A DNA stretch of 60,773 nt from a bacterium (GCA_905221375.1 CAJNCY010000011.1:1-60773), one strand, 5' to 3'. Counted from the stretch's first letter, positions 37,426 to 47,320 are shown. Notes: a model not told the origin generated them from the letters alone. A program made the numbers and translations.

Positions 37426-40400
37426 TTATTTCCCTGTGAAATAACGCACCGCTGACGCGAATAGGTGCTGGTCTTTATTTCCTGGGATATTTTGGAAAAG
37501 ACCGTCTTCATAACGTTCTGAGTGTCCCATTTTACCGATGATTTGACCATTCTTGCTGGTAATTCCTTCGATGGCATGGACAGAACCATTCGGATTGTAC
37601 TTGGAATCCATACTTGGTTTGCCGTCAAAATCAACGTATTGGCTAAAGATTTGACCATTGTCACGGAGCTCCGCAAATTCCTCAGCTGTCACAACAAACT
37701 TCCCTTCACCGTGCGAAACAGGAATAGCGTGGATGTCACCCACTTGCACCCCAGTCAACCATGGTGAGTTGGTATTGGCAATCCGAGTTTCCACCATCTT
37801 GGCCACGTGCTGGTTGGCATCATTGTAGAAGAGGGTTGGGCTCGTACTGCTGGCATCCTCGAAGTTTCCGTATGGAAGAAGACCTGATTTGACCAAGGCC
37901 TGGAATCCATTACAGATACCGATAATCAAGCCACCACGGACGATAAATCTATCAATAGCCACACGCACTTTTTCATTAAGCAGGATGTTGACAATAAACT
38001 TGGCTGAACCATCTGGTTCGTCCGCAGCCGAGAAACCACCTGCAAAGAAGAGAATGTTTGCCTTGCCGATATTGTCAACCATAGTTTCAACTGACTTGAC
38101 AATGGCTTCTTCAGCCAAGGTCACAAATGGCACCAAGTTGACCTCTGCACCTTCTTTTTCAAAGGCCTTAGCTGAGTCATATTCTGAGTTGGTTCCTGGG
38201 AAGACTGGGATGTAAACCACAGGTTTTTCAATGGTTTCTTTGGATTTGATGACTGCATTAGTAGCGACAGCTGGCACTTCAGCCAATTCTTTAGCTTGGT
38301 CAAATTCTGTTGGATAAACTTCTTCCAATCTGCCTTGGAAGGCACTGTCAAGTTTCTGTCCATCTAGCTTCACACCGTTGACAGTCAGTGTAAAGTCTGC
38401 TTTCGTTTGACCAATCTTCTCTACTCCAGCAATTTCTTCAGGAGAGGTAAAGACAAATCCGCCCAATTGAGCTGTCAAAGCTGTTTCAAGTTCAGGCAAG
38501 GTCACCTCTGCACCGATATGATTTCCAAAGGTAGCAAGAGCCAAACTTTCAACCACACCGCCGTATTTGACAGCTGAAGCTGCTGTTACTTTGTGAGCCT
38601 TTTGAAGGGCTTCAAACTGAGCAAAGTTAGACTTAATCAAGTCAAAATCAATCTCTGCTGAGAGGGCTTGACCTGGGATATAGTAGACATTTTCACCAGC
38701 AGTCTTGAACTCTGGCGAAAGCACCTTACGACTATCTGCTGTCGTCACCCCAAAGGCAACCAAGGTTGGCGGTACTGTCAATTCTTCAAAAGTACCAGAC
38801 ATAGAGTCCTTACCACCGATAGATGGCAAACCAAGCTGAATTTGTGCCTCGATAGAGCCTAGAAGAGCTGCTACTGGCTGACCAAAACGCTCTGCTTGTT
38901 TATCCATGCGCTCGAAGTACTCTTGGTAAGAGAAACGAGCCTGAGACCAGTTGGCACCAGCAGCAACCAAACGAGCAGTTGCTTCGATCACCGCATAGGC
39001 AGCACCGTGGTATGGAGACCATTCAGCTACATATGGGTTGAAACCTTGAGCCATGACTGACGCAGTATGAGTCACACCGTGTTGAACTGGTAATTTCTGC
39101 ACAGATGCCTCAGTTGGTGTGAGTTGGTAGCGTCCGCCAAGTGGGTGATTGACTGTTGAACGACCAACAGAGCAGTCAAAGATGGTTTGCAAGCCTTTTT
39201 GACTAGCGTGGTTGAGGTCAGATAGAACCGTAAGGGTATCTGCTTCAAGTGTGTCAGCAGATGTTTGACGTTCTTCTGGAAGCTTGACATCTTTGTCCAC
39301 AACCTTGGCATCAACAACGACACGTACACCATTGGTATCAAGGAAGCGACGCTCCAAGTCGACAATGGTTTCTCCATTCCAGTGCATGACTAAATTTGGT
39401 TTTTCAGTCACTGTCGCAACAACAACAGCATCAATATTCTCTTTGTTACATTCTACAACAAAGGAATCTACATCCTCAGGACGAACCACGACTGCCATCC
39501 GTTCTTGAGATTCAGAGATGGCAATTTCGGTACCATTCAAACCTTGGTATTTAAGAGGAACCTTGTTGAGGTCGATTTCAAGACCGTCTGCCAATTCACC
39601 GATAGCCACACAGACACCACCAGCACCAAAGTCGTTGGATTTCTTGATAAGACGAGTGACATTGCCATTACGGAAAAGGCGTTGAATCTTGCGTTCTTCG
39701 ATAGCATTCCCTTTTTGAACCTCAGCACCAGCAGTCTCAACTGACTCAACTGTTTGAACCTTAGAAGAGCCCGTCGCACCACCGACACCATCACGTCCAG
39801 TCTTACCACCTAGCAAGATAATCACGTCACCTGCTTCTGGTTTTTCACGGACTACATTGCCCTTAGGAGCAGCACCAACAACGGCACCTAGCTCCATACG
39901 TTTAGCTACAAAGCCTGGGTGGAAATACTCACGAACGTAGGTCGTCGCAAGCCCAATTTGGTTACCGTATGAAGAATAACCATGAGCCGCTGTCTTAGAA
40001 ATGACCTGTTGTGGTAATTTCCCAGCACGCGTTTCCGAAATCGGTGCGGTAATATCACCCGCACCTGAGATACGCATAGCTTGGTAGACATATGAGCGAC
40101 CTGACAATGGGTCACGAATGGCTCCACCGATACAAGTAGCCGCCCCACCAAATGGCTCAATCTCAGTTGGGTGATTGTGGGTTTCGTTTTTAAACATGAG
40201 GAGCCATGGTTCTTTCGCACCATCAACGTCCACTTCGATTTCAACTGAGCAAGCATTGATTTCGTCTGACACTTCCATATCATCCAAACGTCCATTAGCA
40301 CGCTCATAACGACCGAAAATAGTCGCCATATCCATCAAGGTTTGCGGTTTTTCCGTACGTCCCAACTCATCACGCATGGCAATATACTTGTCATAGGTCG

Positions 40401-41151
40401 CCTGCAATTGCTTTTGGAATTTAGAAGCTGAGAAGTCGATGTGCTTCAATTCAGTCTCGAAAGTCGTGTGACGGCAGTGGTCAGACCAGTAAGTGTCCAA
40501 AACCTTGAGTTCCGTCTCAGTTGGTACTCGCCCGATTGACTTGAAATAGTCTTGGATAAAGAGCAAATCATCCACTTCCATAGCCATCCCTTGCTCGGCT
40601 TTGTAGCGGGCAAAATCTTCTGCTGTATAGCTTTCAAAGAAAGTCAATTTTGGAATGGTCTTATCTGACTCTGAAAATTCCTGCTTGGCAATCCCTGTCG
40701 TGATGTCCTTGAAACGAGAATCAACTGGGTTGAGCAAGTAGTTCTTGACTGCTTCCAACTCAGTCGCATCAATATCTTTATTGACTAAGTAAAGTTGGGC
40801 TGTATTAACCGTTACATCACTCGAACTTCCTAGTAAAAGCAAGGCTTCCTGTGAAGATGCTGCACGCTGGTCAAACTGCCCTGGCAGGCTTTCAATCGCA
40901 AAGAAAGCATAGTTAGCCAGATCCGCCTGCACAGCAGCTTCATCCAAGACATGGTCTGTCACCTGCTCAGAGAAGATGTGCTTCTCTGCAGGCGCAAACA
41001 AGTTCTCAGCCAAGTTAAAGACATCATACACTTGCACAATACGAATACTTTTCAAGCTTGAAAGTCCCAAGTTATGCTGGAGTTCTCTAACCAAACTCTC
41101 TGACCTGACCTGAAAATCAGCCTTTTTTTCAACAAAAATACGTTTATCCAT
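37426..41151 (-). CDS. purL: FGAM synthase, large single-chain type
   Basis: 1241 aa, the fused form: N-terminal domain, two PurM-like halves (DTYWSDHCRHTTFETEL, THNHPTEIEPFGGAATCIGG, GGKTGRDGVGGATGSS) and a C-terminal class I glutaminase (GICNGFQALVKSGLLP with nucleophile Cys; HGEGKF). Bacilli use three separate proteins (PurLQS); the long form is normal for streptococci. The ATG at 41151 is preferred over the one a codon upstream. Confidence 0.98.
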   Translation of the reverse strand: MDKRIFVEKKADFQVRSESLVRELQHNLGLSSLKSIRIVQVYDVFNLAENLFAPAEKHIFSEQVTDHVLDEAAVQADLANYAFFAIESLPGQFDQRAASSQEALLLLGSSSDVTVNTAQLYLVNKDIDATELEAVKNYLLNPVDSRFKDITTGIAKQEFSESDKTIPKLTFFESYTAEDFARYKAEQGMAMEVDDLLFIQDYFKSIGRVPTETELKVLDTYWSDHCRHTTFETELKHIDFSASKFQKQLQATYDKYIAMRDELGRTEKPQTLMDMATIFGRYERANGRLDDMEVSDEINACSVEIEVDVDGAKEPWLLMFKNETHNHPTEIEPFGGAATCIGGAIRDPLSGRSYVYQAMRISGAGDITAPISETRAGKLPQQVISKTAAHGYSSYGNQIGLATTYVREYFHPGFVAKRMELGAVVGAAPKGNVVREKPEAGDVIILLGGKTGRDGVGGATGSSKVQTVESVETAGAEVQKGNAIEERKIQRLFRNGNVTRLIKKSNDFGAGGVCVAIGELADGLEIDLNKVPLKYQGLNGTEIAISESQERMAVVVRPEDVDSFVVECNKENIDAVVVATVTEKPNLVMHWNGETIVDLERRFLDTNGVRVVVDAKVVDKDVKLPEERQTSADTLEADTLTVLSDLNHASQKGLQTIFDCSVGRSTVNHPLGGRYQLTPTEASVQKLPVQHGVTHTASVMAQGFNPYVAEWSPYHGAAYAVIEATARLVAAGANWSQARFSYQEYFERMDKQAERFGQPVAALLGSIEAQIQLGLPSIGGKDSMSGTFEELTVPPTLVAFGVTTADSRKVLSPEFKTAGENVYYIPGQALSAEIDFDLIKSNFAQFEALQKAHKVTAASAVKYGGVVESLALATFGNHIGAEVTLPELETALTAQLGGFVFTSPEEIAGVEKIGQTKADFTLTVNGVKLDGQKLDSAFQGRLEEVYPTEFDQAKELAEVPAVATNAVIKSKETIEKPVVYIPVFPGTNSEYDSAKAFEKEGAEVNLVPFVTLAEEAIVKSVETMVDNIGKANILFFAGGFSAADEPDGSAKFIVNILLNEKVRVAIDRFIVRGGLIIGICNGFQALVKSGLLPYGNFEDASSTSPTLFYNDANQHVAKMVETRIANTNSPWLTGVQVGDIHAIPVSHGEGKFVVTAEEFAELRDNGQIFSQYVDFDGKPSMDSKYNPNGSVHAIEGITSKNGQIIGKMGHSERYEDGLFQNIPGNKDQHLFASAVRYFTGK

Positions 41152-41205
41152 CAATCCTTATTCCTTTATTTCAGCTCTTGCAATGTTCCAACGACATTGA
41201 AGTTG

Positions 41206-41276
41206 TTATTTCAATTCCTGCAACTTTTCCCAAACAATCTCATAAACATCGGTTAATTCACCTAGTCCTCTACGGA
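41206..41276 (-). pseudogene. duplicate of the purC 3' end
   Basis: 41206-41276 repeats 41351-41421, the last ~23 codons of purC ([16 protein letters not shown]), with about 10 differences. It has no start of its own. The bases between the copies (41277-41350) hold a GGTC-rich imperfect hairpin (GGTCTGGGGGACC) and no gene. Confidence 0.85.
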
Positions 41277-41350
41277 GTGAAAAGGTCTGGGGGACCTTTT
41301 CAGCCTGAGTCCTTTTAGTTGAGAGACGAAGGTTTTCCGTTGCAAACAGA

Positions 41351-42058
41351 TTATTTCAAACCTTGCAGCTTCTCCCAAACAACTTCATAAACATCGGTTA
41401 ATTCACCTAGACCCCTACGGAAAACATCCTTATCCATGTGGTTGCCATCTGCATCCCACAAACGGCAGTTATCTGGTGAAAATTCGTCTGCCAAGATAAT
41501 CTTGCCATCCTTATCAAAACCGAACTCTAGCTTAAAGTCAATCAACTTAAGCCCAATCTCAGCAAACCAAGTTTTCAAAAGTTCATTGATTCGACGAGTT
41601 TCTTCCTTCAAGTAGGCAATCTGCTGGTCATCCGCAATCTTTAGGAATTTCACATGCTCGTCATTGATAAATGGATCATCCAAATCATCATTTTTATAGT
41701 AAAATTCGACAATCGGAGTTTCAAATGCAACACCTTCGTCTACACCAAAACGTTTTGAAAAGGAACCAGCAGTATAGTTTCGGAGCACGACTTCCAAAGG
41801 AATAATCTTAACCTTTTTATTGAGTTGTTCCGTGTCTGAAAGCTTCTCCACAAAGTGAGTCGCTACGCCAGCCGCATTTAATTTCTCAAAAATAAAAGAT
41901 GAAATCTGATTATTCAACACTCCCTTACCCGCAATCTGCTCCTTCTTGACACCGTTGAAAGCAGTCGCCTGATCCTTGTAAGTTGAAATAATAAGATTTT
42001 CATCCTCAGTTGTATAGATATCTTTAGCTTTTCCCGAATAGATCAATTGTTTTGACAT
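41351..42058 (-). CDS. purC: SAICAR synthetase
   Basis: 235 aa from the ATG at 42058 ([15 protein letters not shown]), 34 codons inside the longest frame. [16 protein letters not shown] and [11 protein letters not shown] are the family signatures. It joins CAIR and aspartate. It is the first gene of the main pur operon, behind a promoter with a PurR-type box. Confidence 0.98.
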
Positions 42059-42090
42059 TTTAAAGTTCGCCTTTCGTATTACTTGAGCAC

Positions 42091-42137
42091 ATTCTACCAT
42101 AAAAAACCTAAAATTACAAGAATTTAACCGAATAAAT
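42091..42137 (-). promoter_or_regulatory. purC promoter with upstream PurBox
   Basis: On the minus strand TTGTAA, 17 nt and TAGAAT (complements of 42114-42119 and 42091-42096). TTAACCGAATAAAT (42124-42137, plus strand) is PurBox-like (CCGAA core) just upstream of the -35, where the PurR activator binds in lactococci and streptococci. A second CGAAC (42064-42070 complement) lies in the leader. Confidence 0.7.
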
Positions 42138-42163
42138 AACGTAGTAACATCAAAAATCATAAA

Positions 42164-42198
42164 GAAAAAACTGCAAGAAAAAGATTTCTCACAGTTTA
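42164..42198 (-). terminator. terminator after comB
   Basis: On the minus strand AACTGTGAGAAA and TTTCTTGCAGTT form an imperfect stem with a following TTTTC. Confidence 0.65.
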
Positions 42199-42227
42199 AA
42201 AATTATTTAACTCTAAAAACACGAACA

Positions 42228-43577
42228 TTACTCTTTGTTCAAAAATTGATCCAAATAATAACGTAGGTAACTTTTCTTACCCGTAATCATCTGTAGGCGA
42301 CCTTCCACCCCATACCGAAGTTTTTCAGCCTGCTCCGAAGTTAGATTAGTCTCCGCCTCGATTTTAAAGAAACTCCCTTTCTCAGTCTTGGTAGCTGTCG
42401 CATCTATGCTGGTAATCGTAGAGTCCAAGAAAATTTGATTCTTCGCTTCATGAGTCGTAGTATAGCGAACAGAATCACCGACCTTGACTCTTGCTACATC
42501 TTTTGAACTAAGATAGGCTGTGAGTTTGGTTTTTCCTTCTTTTTCCAAGGACGGATATAGTTGGGCTAGCAGGGTTCCTTCTGCGATCATGGTAGAATCA
42601 CTGGTCTCAGGATTAAGGTGAAGCACCCCATCCTCACTCGCCGTAATTTTACCCTTGTCTAAAAGATTTCCCTGTACCTTCTTACCTGAATCCACCTCCA
42701 AGATTTTCTGGTCTAGAAGAGTCAATTCCTGACCAACCTTAGCCAAGTGTTGTGATTTAAGAGATTCCAATTGACTGCTTAAGCCTGACGCATAGGCTTG
42801 CTGGGTACCTGAACCTGCATACTGGACACGGTAAGTAGCAAGACTAGATTCTAACTGAGAAAGCTGCGCTTCAACCTGCGCCACTGCCTGAGCCTTAGCT
42901 TGCGGATTTTCCTCCCCCTGAGACTTGTAGGACTGGTAGAGAGAGTAGGCTAGATTCTGACTGGCCAAGGAAGCACCTGTTTCAATAGCTGATTTAGCTG
43001 TCTGGTAATCGCGAATTTTAGCCTCTGTTTGGCTGATGAGGTTGCCGATTTCGGCTTGGGTTTGGCTAGATGCTGCATTCTGGGACGCGATGGTCTCGTT
43101 TTGTTGCGATGTACTAGCCCTAAGACTAGCCGCTTGGCTGAGGTAGTCGCGAAAGGTGGCTTGGTAGCCAAATTTATCCTCCTCTGGAAAGTGGTTCTCC
43201 CCTTCTTGCAGGCTCTTTTGCAAATACTCCAATTGCTTTTTTTGGTCCTTTAGCATGTCCAACTGACTGGCATAAGACTCCGCTTGAACACCTTCTGCTC
43301 CTTCTTGGTATTGAACCAACAGTTCTCCCTTTTTAACTAGCTTATTTTCTTCCAAATGATTAACAAGAATGCGATTGTTGCTAGTTGACTGGATATTGGC
43401 AATGATCCGACTAGGCTCAACAGTAGCTCTAGTTGACAAACTCATCTCCTTCTCTGCCAAAGTTGCAAAGCCAAGCAAAAATACGAGCAGAAGGGACATG
43501 GGAACAATCACCCGACTGGAAAAATTATGGTAACGACGATTATAAAACTCCGCACTTTCTAAAAATTCTGGTTTCAT
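42228..43577 (-). CDS. comB: ComB, accessory protein of the CSP exporter
   Basis: 449 aa, HlyD/MFP family: one membrane helix at residues ~24-42, a long Gln/Glu/Ala-rich coiled coil (~100-320) and a C-terminal beta-barrel ([23 protein letters not shown]). With ComA it exports and trims the competence-stimulating peptide; in pneumococcus ComAB also exports Blp-type bacteriocins. It follows comA by 12 bp. Confidence 0.97.
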   Translation of the reverse strand: MKPEFLESAEFYNRRYHNFSSRVIVPMSLLLVFLLGFATLAEKEMSLSTRATVEPSRIIANIQSTSNNRILVNHLEENKLVKKGELLVQYQEGAEGVQAESYASQLDMLKDQKKQLEYLQKSLQEGENHFPEEDKFGYQATFRDYLSQAASLRASTSQQNETIASQNAASSQTQAEIGNLISQTEAKIRDYQTAKSAIETGASLASQNLAYSLYQSYKSQGEENPQAKAQAVAQVEAQLSQLESSLATYRVQYAGSGTQQAYASGLSSQLESLKSQHLAKVGQELTLLDQKILEVDSGKKVQGNLLDKGKITASEDGVLHLNPETSDSTMIAEGTLLAQLYPSLEKEGKTKLTAYLSSKDVARVKVGDSVRYTTTHEAKNQIFLDSTITSIDATATKTEKGSFFKIEAETNLTSEQAEKLRYGVEGRLQMITGKKSYLRYYLDQFLNKE

Positions 43578-43589
43578 CCTCTCCTCTTT

Positions 43590-45743
43590 CTAGCTATTCA
43601 CCAAATGGGCGTAAAAGCCACCCTGTGCAAGCAAATCAGCATGCTTTCCTTCTTCAACAATCTTGCCCTGATCCAAGACAACAACCTTCTCTGTCCGCTC
43701 AGCAATGGTCAAGCGGTGAGCAATGAAAATCAAGGTCTTGTCTAAAGCCATGAGATTATCTACAATCCGCTTCTCTGTCAAAATATCCAAACTGCTGGTC
43801 GCCTCATCCAAAATCAAGACCGGCGCATCTGTCAAGAGAGCACGCGCCAGAGCAATTCTCTGACGTTGACCACCTGAGATTCCTGCCCCATCCGAAGTCA
43901 ATTCTGTCTGATAATTCAATGGCATGCGCTCGATATCCTCCCGAATCTCTGCCAATTCGACCGCCCGTAAGATATCCTCTTGAGTCGTCCCCTCCTTGGC
44001 TCCCAAAAGAAGATTCTCCAAAATCGTTCCGTTAAAGACATAGGGCTGTTGAGGCAGATAGTTGATATACTGACGCAGAGCCTTTTTATCAATCTGATTG
44101 AGATTGACACCACCCAGACTAATCTCTCCCTGACTTGGATCGTAAAAATTAACCATCATCTTGGCCAAGGTCGTCTTACCTGACCCTGAAATCCCCACAA
44201 AAGCTACTTTAGAACCTTGGGGAATCGTCAAATTGATATCCGACAAGACATCTCGACCATAGCCATACTTGTAGGAAACCTGCTTGAAAGTCATCTCTCC
44301 CTTCATCAAGCTCAGATCCTCAACTGTTTTCTTCTCCTCAAACTCAGAAGCTACTAGATAAACCTCATTTAGACGGTTATTGGCGACCTGCGCTGTCTGA
44401 AGTTTGGTTTGCAGATTGATGATATTTTCCAAAGGATTTGTAAAGTAAACAAGCAAGGTATTATAGGTAATCAACTGCCCCAAACTCATCTTGCCATCCA
44501 TGACAAGAACAGCCCCCATCCAGAGAATGCCGACATTGAGCAAGAGATGGGCAACTTTTTTCAGAGCCTTTTGCTGACTCTCTGCCCTACTATAGGTAAA
44601 GGATTTTTTCAGATAATCCACAAATTCCTTGTCAATTTTTTGGTAACGCTGACTCTCACTGGTCAAGGACTTAATAGTCTCAATACCGTTGATGTCCTCA
44701 ATGATAGAAGAAGATAAAACCGCATTGGCTTCCATGGTATCCCGATTCATCTTTTCAAACGGCTTCATAAAGGCAAAGATAATCACTGTGTAGATAGGAA
44801 GTGCCAATAAGGTCATGAAAAAGAGATTGGTATTTTGTGAAAATAAAACAAGAGAAATAATGACAACAGTTGACACATCTAGGAAAATCGAAAGAATGGT
44901 CGAAGCTAGCGCATCGATGATACTGTTAGCATCTGTAAAACGAGACACGATTTCCCCTGTCCTGCGTGTCGCAAAGAAGGACATAGGCAGGTAAAAAACA
45001 TGCTTGATATAGGACAAAATCACGTCAATCGACAGGCGTTGCCCCAAAACAAGTAAGAGATACTCCTGAGCGTAAGACAAGATCTGCTGGAGAATATAGA
45101 CGATGACCAACCCAATAGAAATAATCCCCAACGTCGAACGCATCTGATCTGGCACATAGGTATCAATGATAGACTGCAGATAATAAGAACCCACAATGTT
45201 AATCAAGGTTACCAAGAGTGTTGCCAAAACAATATTGGCAATCAAGCCACGCTGCTTCACTAATATAGGGATAAAAGAGAGCAGGCCATTCTTTTGATCC
45301 TTATGAGGCTTGTAGTCTGGACTCGGTGCCATAAAAAGAGTCACTCCTGTCCATTCTTCCGCAAAACGCTCACGTGGTAGTTTGGTCAATTTCACCCCAG
45401 GATCTGGATCGGCAATATGAATGCTATCCTTATCCTGTCCAGTCACCACATAGTAGTGGAGCAATTTTCCTTCCTTAAGCACATGGGCAACAAAAGGAAA
45501 AGTCAAATCGGGCAAATCAAAAAGCGTCATATCCGCCTTGATAGCTCGTGTCTCAAAGCCAATTTCCTCTGCCACCTTGACCAAGCCCAAAGCCGTCGTC
45601 CCATCCATGGTCGTCTTGGCCAATTCTCGCAAGTGAGCCAAAGAATAATAGCTACCATAGTAGCCAAAAACCATGGCTAATGAAGCTACACCGCAGTCCA
45701 TCTGATCCACCTGCGGACGATAGTGACGTTTCCCAAATTTCAT
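43590..45743 (-). CDS. comA: ComA, peptidase-containing ABC exporter
   Basis: 717 aa from the ATG at 45743 (AAGGAG with good spacing; an ATG two codons upstream is too close). The N-terminal C39 peptidase (catalytic Cys17 in VDQMDCGVASLA) cuts double-glycine leaders. Six membrane helices follow, then an ATPase with Walker A GISGSGKTT, signature ISGGQRQRIALARALL and Walker B VLILDEATSS. The four double-glycine peptides encoded just upstream are plausible substrates. Confidence 0.97.
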   Translation of the reverse strand: MKFGKRHYRPQVDQMDCGVASLAMVFGYYGSYYSLAHLRELAKTTMDGTTALGLVKVAEEIGFETRAIKADMTLFDLPDLTFPFVAHVLKEGKLLHYYVVTGQDKDSIHIADPDPGVKLTKLPRERFAEEWTGVTLFMAPSPDYKPHKDQKNGLLSFIPILVKQRGLIANIVLATLLVTLINIVGSYYLQSIIDTYVPDQMRSTLGIISIGLVIVYILQQILSYAQEYLLLVLGQRLSIDVILSYIKHVFYLPMSFFATRRTGEIVSRFTDANSIIDALASTILSIFLDVSTVVIISLVLFSQNTNLFFMTLLALPIYTVIIFAFMKPFEKMNRDTMEANAVLSSSIIEDINGIETIKSLTSESQRYQKIDKEFVDYLKKSFTYSRAESQQKALKKVAHLLLNVGILWMGAVLVMDGKMSLGQLITYNTLLVYFTNPLENIINLQTKLQTAQVANNRLNEVYLVASEFEEKKTVEDLSLMKGEMTFKQVSYKYGYGRDVLSDINLTIPQGSKVAFVGISGSGKTTLAKMMVNFYDPSQGEISLGGVNLNQIDKKALRQYINYLPQQPYVFNGTILENLLLGAKEGTTQEDILRAVELAEIREDIERMPLNYQTELTSDGAGISGGQRQRIALARALLTDAPVLILDEATSSLDILTEKRIVDNLMALDKTLIFIAHRLTIAERTEKVVVLDQGKIVEEGKHADLLAQGGFYAHLVNS

Positions 45744-45780
45744 ATTCATCTCCTTTTCCTAAACTCATCTGATAACAACT

Positions 45781-45848
45781 ATCTTACCCCAATCCCCAAA
45801 CAAAAACTGGACTTCCTCCCCAAATGCGCCTATCTCCCTCCCAACTGC
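45781..45848 (-). promoter_or_regulatory. comAB promoter with ComE-type direct repeat
   Basis: On the minus strand GCAGTTGGGAGG and GCATTTGGGGAGG (complements of 45837-45848 and 45815-45827) are direct repeats about two helical turns apart, upstream of a TAAGAT -10 (complement of 45781-45786). This is the known ComE binding pattern of early competence genes. Confidence 0.8.
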
Positions 45849-45859
45849 ACTTTTTGGAT

Positions 45860-45889
45860 AAAAAAATAGGCAGAACAAACGTTCTACCT
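45860..45889 (-). terminator. terminator between small immunity gene and comA
   Basis: On the minus strand GGTAGAAC-GTTT-GTTCTGCC is followed by TATTTTTTTA. An almost identical terminator lies at 46180-46209. Confidence 0.85.
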
Positions 45890-45900
45890 AAAATATATAT

Positions 45901-46089
45901 TTATTTCTTTTTCTTCCTAATTCTTTTGTCAATCATGTACAAAACGATAATCGAAAACAGCGGTGGTACAATATAACTCTTTTCACTCATTGTCAGCTGA
46001 AATCCCAGAGTTGCTAGTATCTTAAAGATGAAAATATTCATCAAAAATAGAAAAACAAATACTAAAAGATAACTTAAAACCTTCTTCAT
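45901..46089 (-). CDS. small membrane protein, probable bacteriocin immunity
   Basis: 62 aa with two membrane helices and a Lys/Arg tail (RIRKKKK). It resembles the 70-aa protein at 48448-48660 (both share a central ILATLGF/ILAMLGF and SYIVPPLFS/SYLVPPLFS), so the two are paralogues. The other copy lies directly after two bacteriocin genes, which is why I propose immunity. It sits between two copies of the same terminator and just upstream of the ComE box of comA. Confidence 0.65.
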   Translation of the reverse strand: MKKVLSYLLVFVFLFLMNIFIFKILATLGFQLTMSEKSYIVPPLFSIIVLYMIDKRIRKKKK

Positions 46090-46179
46090 TCCTTTTCTTC
46101 AACTCTCCTAATTTCTACACCTATTTTATCAAAAATATATGTAAAACTCAAAATAAACACCGCAACTACACTTTTTGGC

Positions 46180-46209
46180 AAAAAAATAGGCAGAACAAAC
46201 GTCCTACCT
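46180..46209 (-). terminator. second copy of the same terminator
   Basis: 46162-46210 repeats 45842-45890, including the terminator stem and part of a ComE-type half site (CAACTACAC against CAACTGCAC). It marks the end of the bacteriocin transcript from upstream. Confidence 0.8.
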
Positions 46210-46486
46210 ACTAAAAATATGGTATGAAAGGAAATTGATTTTTTACTGACACCCTAGGCAAGCTTGGGGCAAATAAATCATTGATAGTAACATTTACGAC
46301 ATCCTATTAAAAGTTACTTCAATTTCTAATATCCCTGCTATTTCTAAGCCGCCTCTGGTATGATCTATTCCTAGTCAGAATAGATAACACCGTTCTAAAT
46401 TACGATTCATAGTTACTCCTTTTAAACTCCAATGTGATGCATTCCTAACCATTTTCAGCGAAGACTAACAAGTCATTCTTAACTGC
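46210..46486. other. gap without a convincing gene
   Basis: On the minus strand AAAAGGAG stands before a short frame MNRNLERCYLF-stop near 46410-46375. The same frame goes on after the stop for about 28 codons and contains TRGGLEIAGI. It could be a decayed double-glycine peptide, but the match is weak. Nothing else is seen. Confidence 0.3.
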
Positions 46487-46666
46487 TCACTCTACTTGCT
46501 TTTTATTGGCCTTATATCCTAGATAAAAGAGCCCAAATAAAACAGGGTAAATTTCTGGATAAAATAGAGTATTGATTGAATTTTTCAAAATCAAATACGT
46601 TGCGATGTAGATTATGAGCGATACGGTAAAATAACCCTCAGCAAAACCTAATAAAAATGTTTTCAT
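46487..46666 (-). CDS. small membrane protein of the bacteriocin cluster
   Basis: 59 aa, with AGGAG before the ATG. It starts MKTFLLGFAEGYF, like the protein at 48176-48397 (MKRFLLGFALTAYS), has two membrane helices and a basic tail (YKANKKQVE). It is last in the second bacteriocin transcript, as its relative is in the first. Its role is unknown; immunity or an accessory function is plausible. Confidence 0.6.
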   Translation of the reverse strand: MKTFLLGFAEGYFTVSLIIYIATYLILKNSINTLFYPEIYPVLFGLFYLGYKANKKQVE

Positions 46667-46746
46667 AGAAGACTCCTATTTGCCTGACAAGAGTGGCGGA
46701 AAAACGCTACCATTCACATACACAAAATCCTTTTGATTCATGTTCT

Positions 46747-46962
46747 TCATTTATAGTTTTGATTATTTTTTGACAAATCTTTGCGAAAAATACCAAAATA
46801 TCCTGCGAAAAACAAACCAACCAAAGTCCATTGCCAATTAAAGGATACTAACGAACCTGTACGAATCACATGAAGCGCGACATTAAGAGTTATTCCCAAC
46901 AAAGGAAATATCGTGGCTAGTTTAGGTAACAATGTATTGAGATTAAGGTTGCGATTATTCAT
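46747..46962 (-). CDS. small membrane protein, possible immunity
   Basis: 71 aa with two membrane helices (LATIFPLLGITLNVALHVI and WTLVGLFFAGYFGIF) and a Lys/Asn-rich tail. It begins 3 bp after the stop of the double-glycine peptide gene at 46966-47121, so it is its likely immunity gene. No known family recognised. Confidence 0.6.
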   Translation of the reverse strand: MNNRNLNLNTLLPKLATIFPLLGITLNVALHVIRTGSLVSFNWQWTLVGLFFAGYFGIFRKDLSKNNQNYK

Positions 46963-46965
46963 TAT

Positions 46966-47121
46966 CTAACGCCCACGACGAGCCAAATCTGAACCAAATG
47001 TGTAACCAGCCCCAAATGCGCCAAATGCAATAGCACTTAGGCCAAATATAATCGAAATAGGTTCAATTCCTCCTTCAATTACTTGCAAATCTTTCTCATC
47101 AACTACTTGAAATTTATCCAT
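46966..47121 (-). CDS. double-glycine-leader bacteriocin-like peptide, 51 aa
   Basis: The leader MDKFQVVDEKDLQVIEGG ends in GG and has the hydrophobic spacing of class II leaders. The core IEPISIIFGLSAIAFGAFGA continues with YTFGSDLARRGR and carries GxxxG-like motifs, as two-peptide bacteriocins do. GGAG precedes the ATG. It overlaps the end of the 68-aa gene upstream by 8 bp. ComAB next door has the matching C39 peptidase. Its partner could be the peptide at 47335-47532. Confidence 0.75.
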   Translation of the reverse strand: MDKFQVVDEKDLQVIEGGIEPISIIFGLSAIAFGAFGAGYTFGSDLARRGR

Positions 47122-47320
47122 TCTTTTCTCCTTTACTTCTATATAATAAAATGAATACCATTAAAAACAATGAAATTGTTGGTATATTAAAATCATCAAA
47201 CCATGTAGGTAAGGGTAGCTTATTCACATCAGCTACCAACCTGATAATTGTATAAGATATTGAACTAAGTAATACCATAAGCTCAGGCCAAATCTTCAAC
47301 ATTAATTTAACAAATTTCAT
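47114..47320 (-). CDS. small membrane protein, possible immunity
   Basis: 68 aa with two membrane helices (ELMVLLSSISYTIIRLVA and TISLFLMVFILLY) and a basic end (RSKGEKNG). It is encoded 14 bp after the bacteriocin gene at 47335-47532 and overlaps the next double-glycine peptide gene. Placement suggests immunity; no family recognised. Confidence 0.55.
   Translation of the reverse strand: MKFVKLMLKIWPELMVLLSSISYTIIRLVADVNKLPLPTWFDDFNIPTISLFLMVFILLYRSKGEKNG

Noticed and set aside
46370..46412. Short ORF MNRNLERCYLF with a good SD
   Set aside because: Only 11 codons, with a weak continuation containing TRGG after the stop; too little to call a bacteriocin gene, so it is noted only in the gap description.
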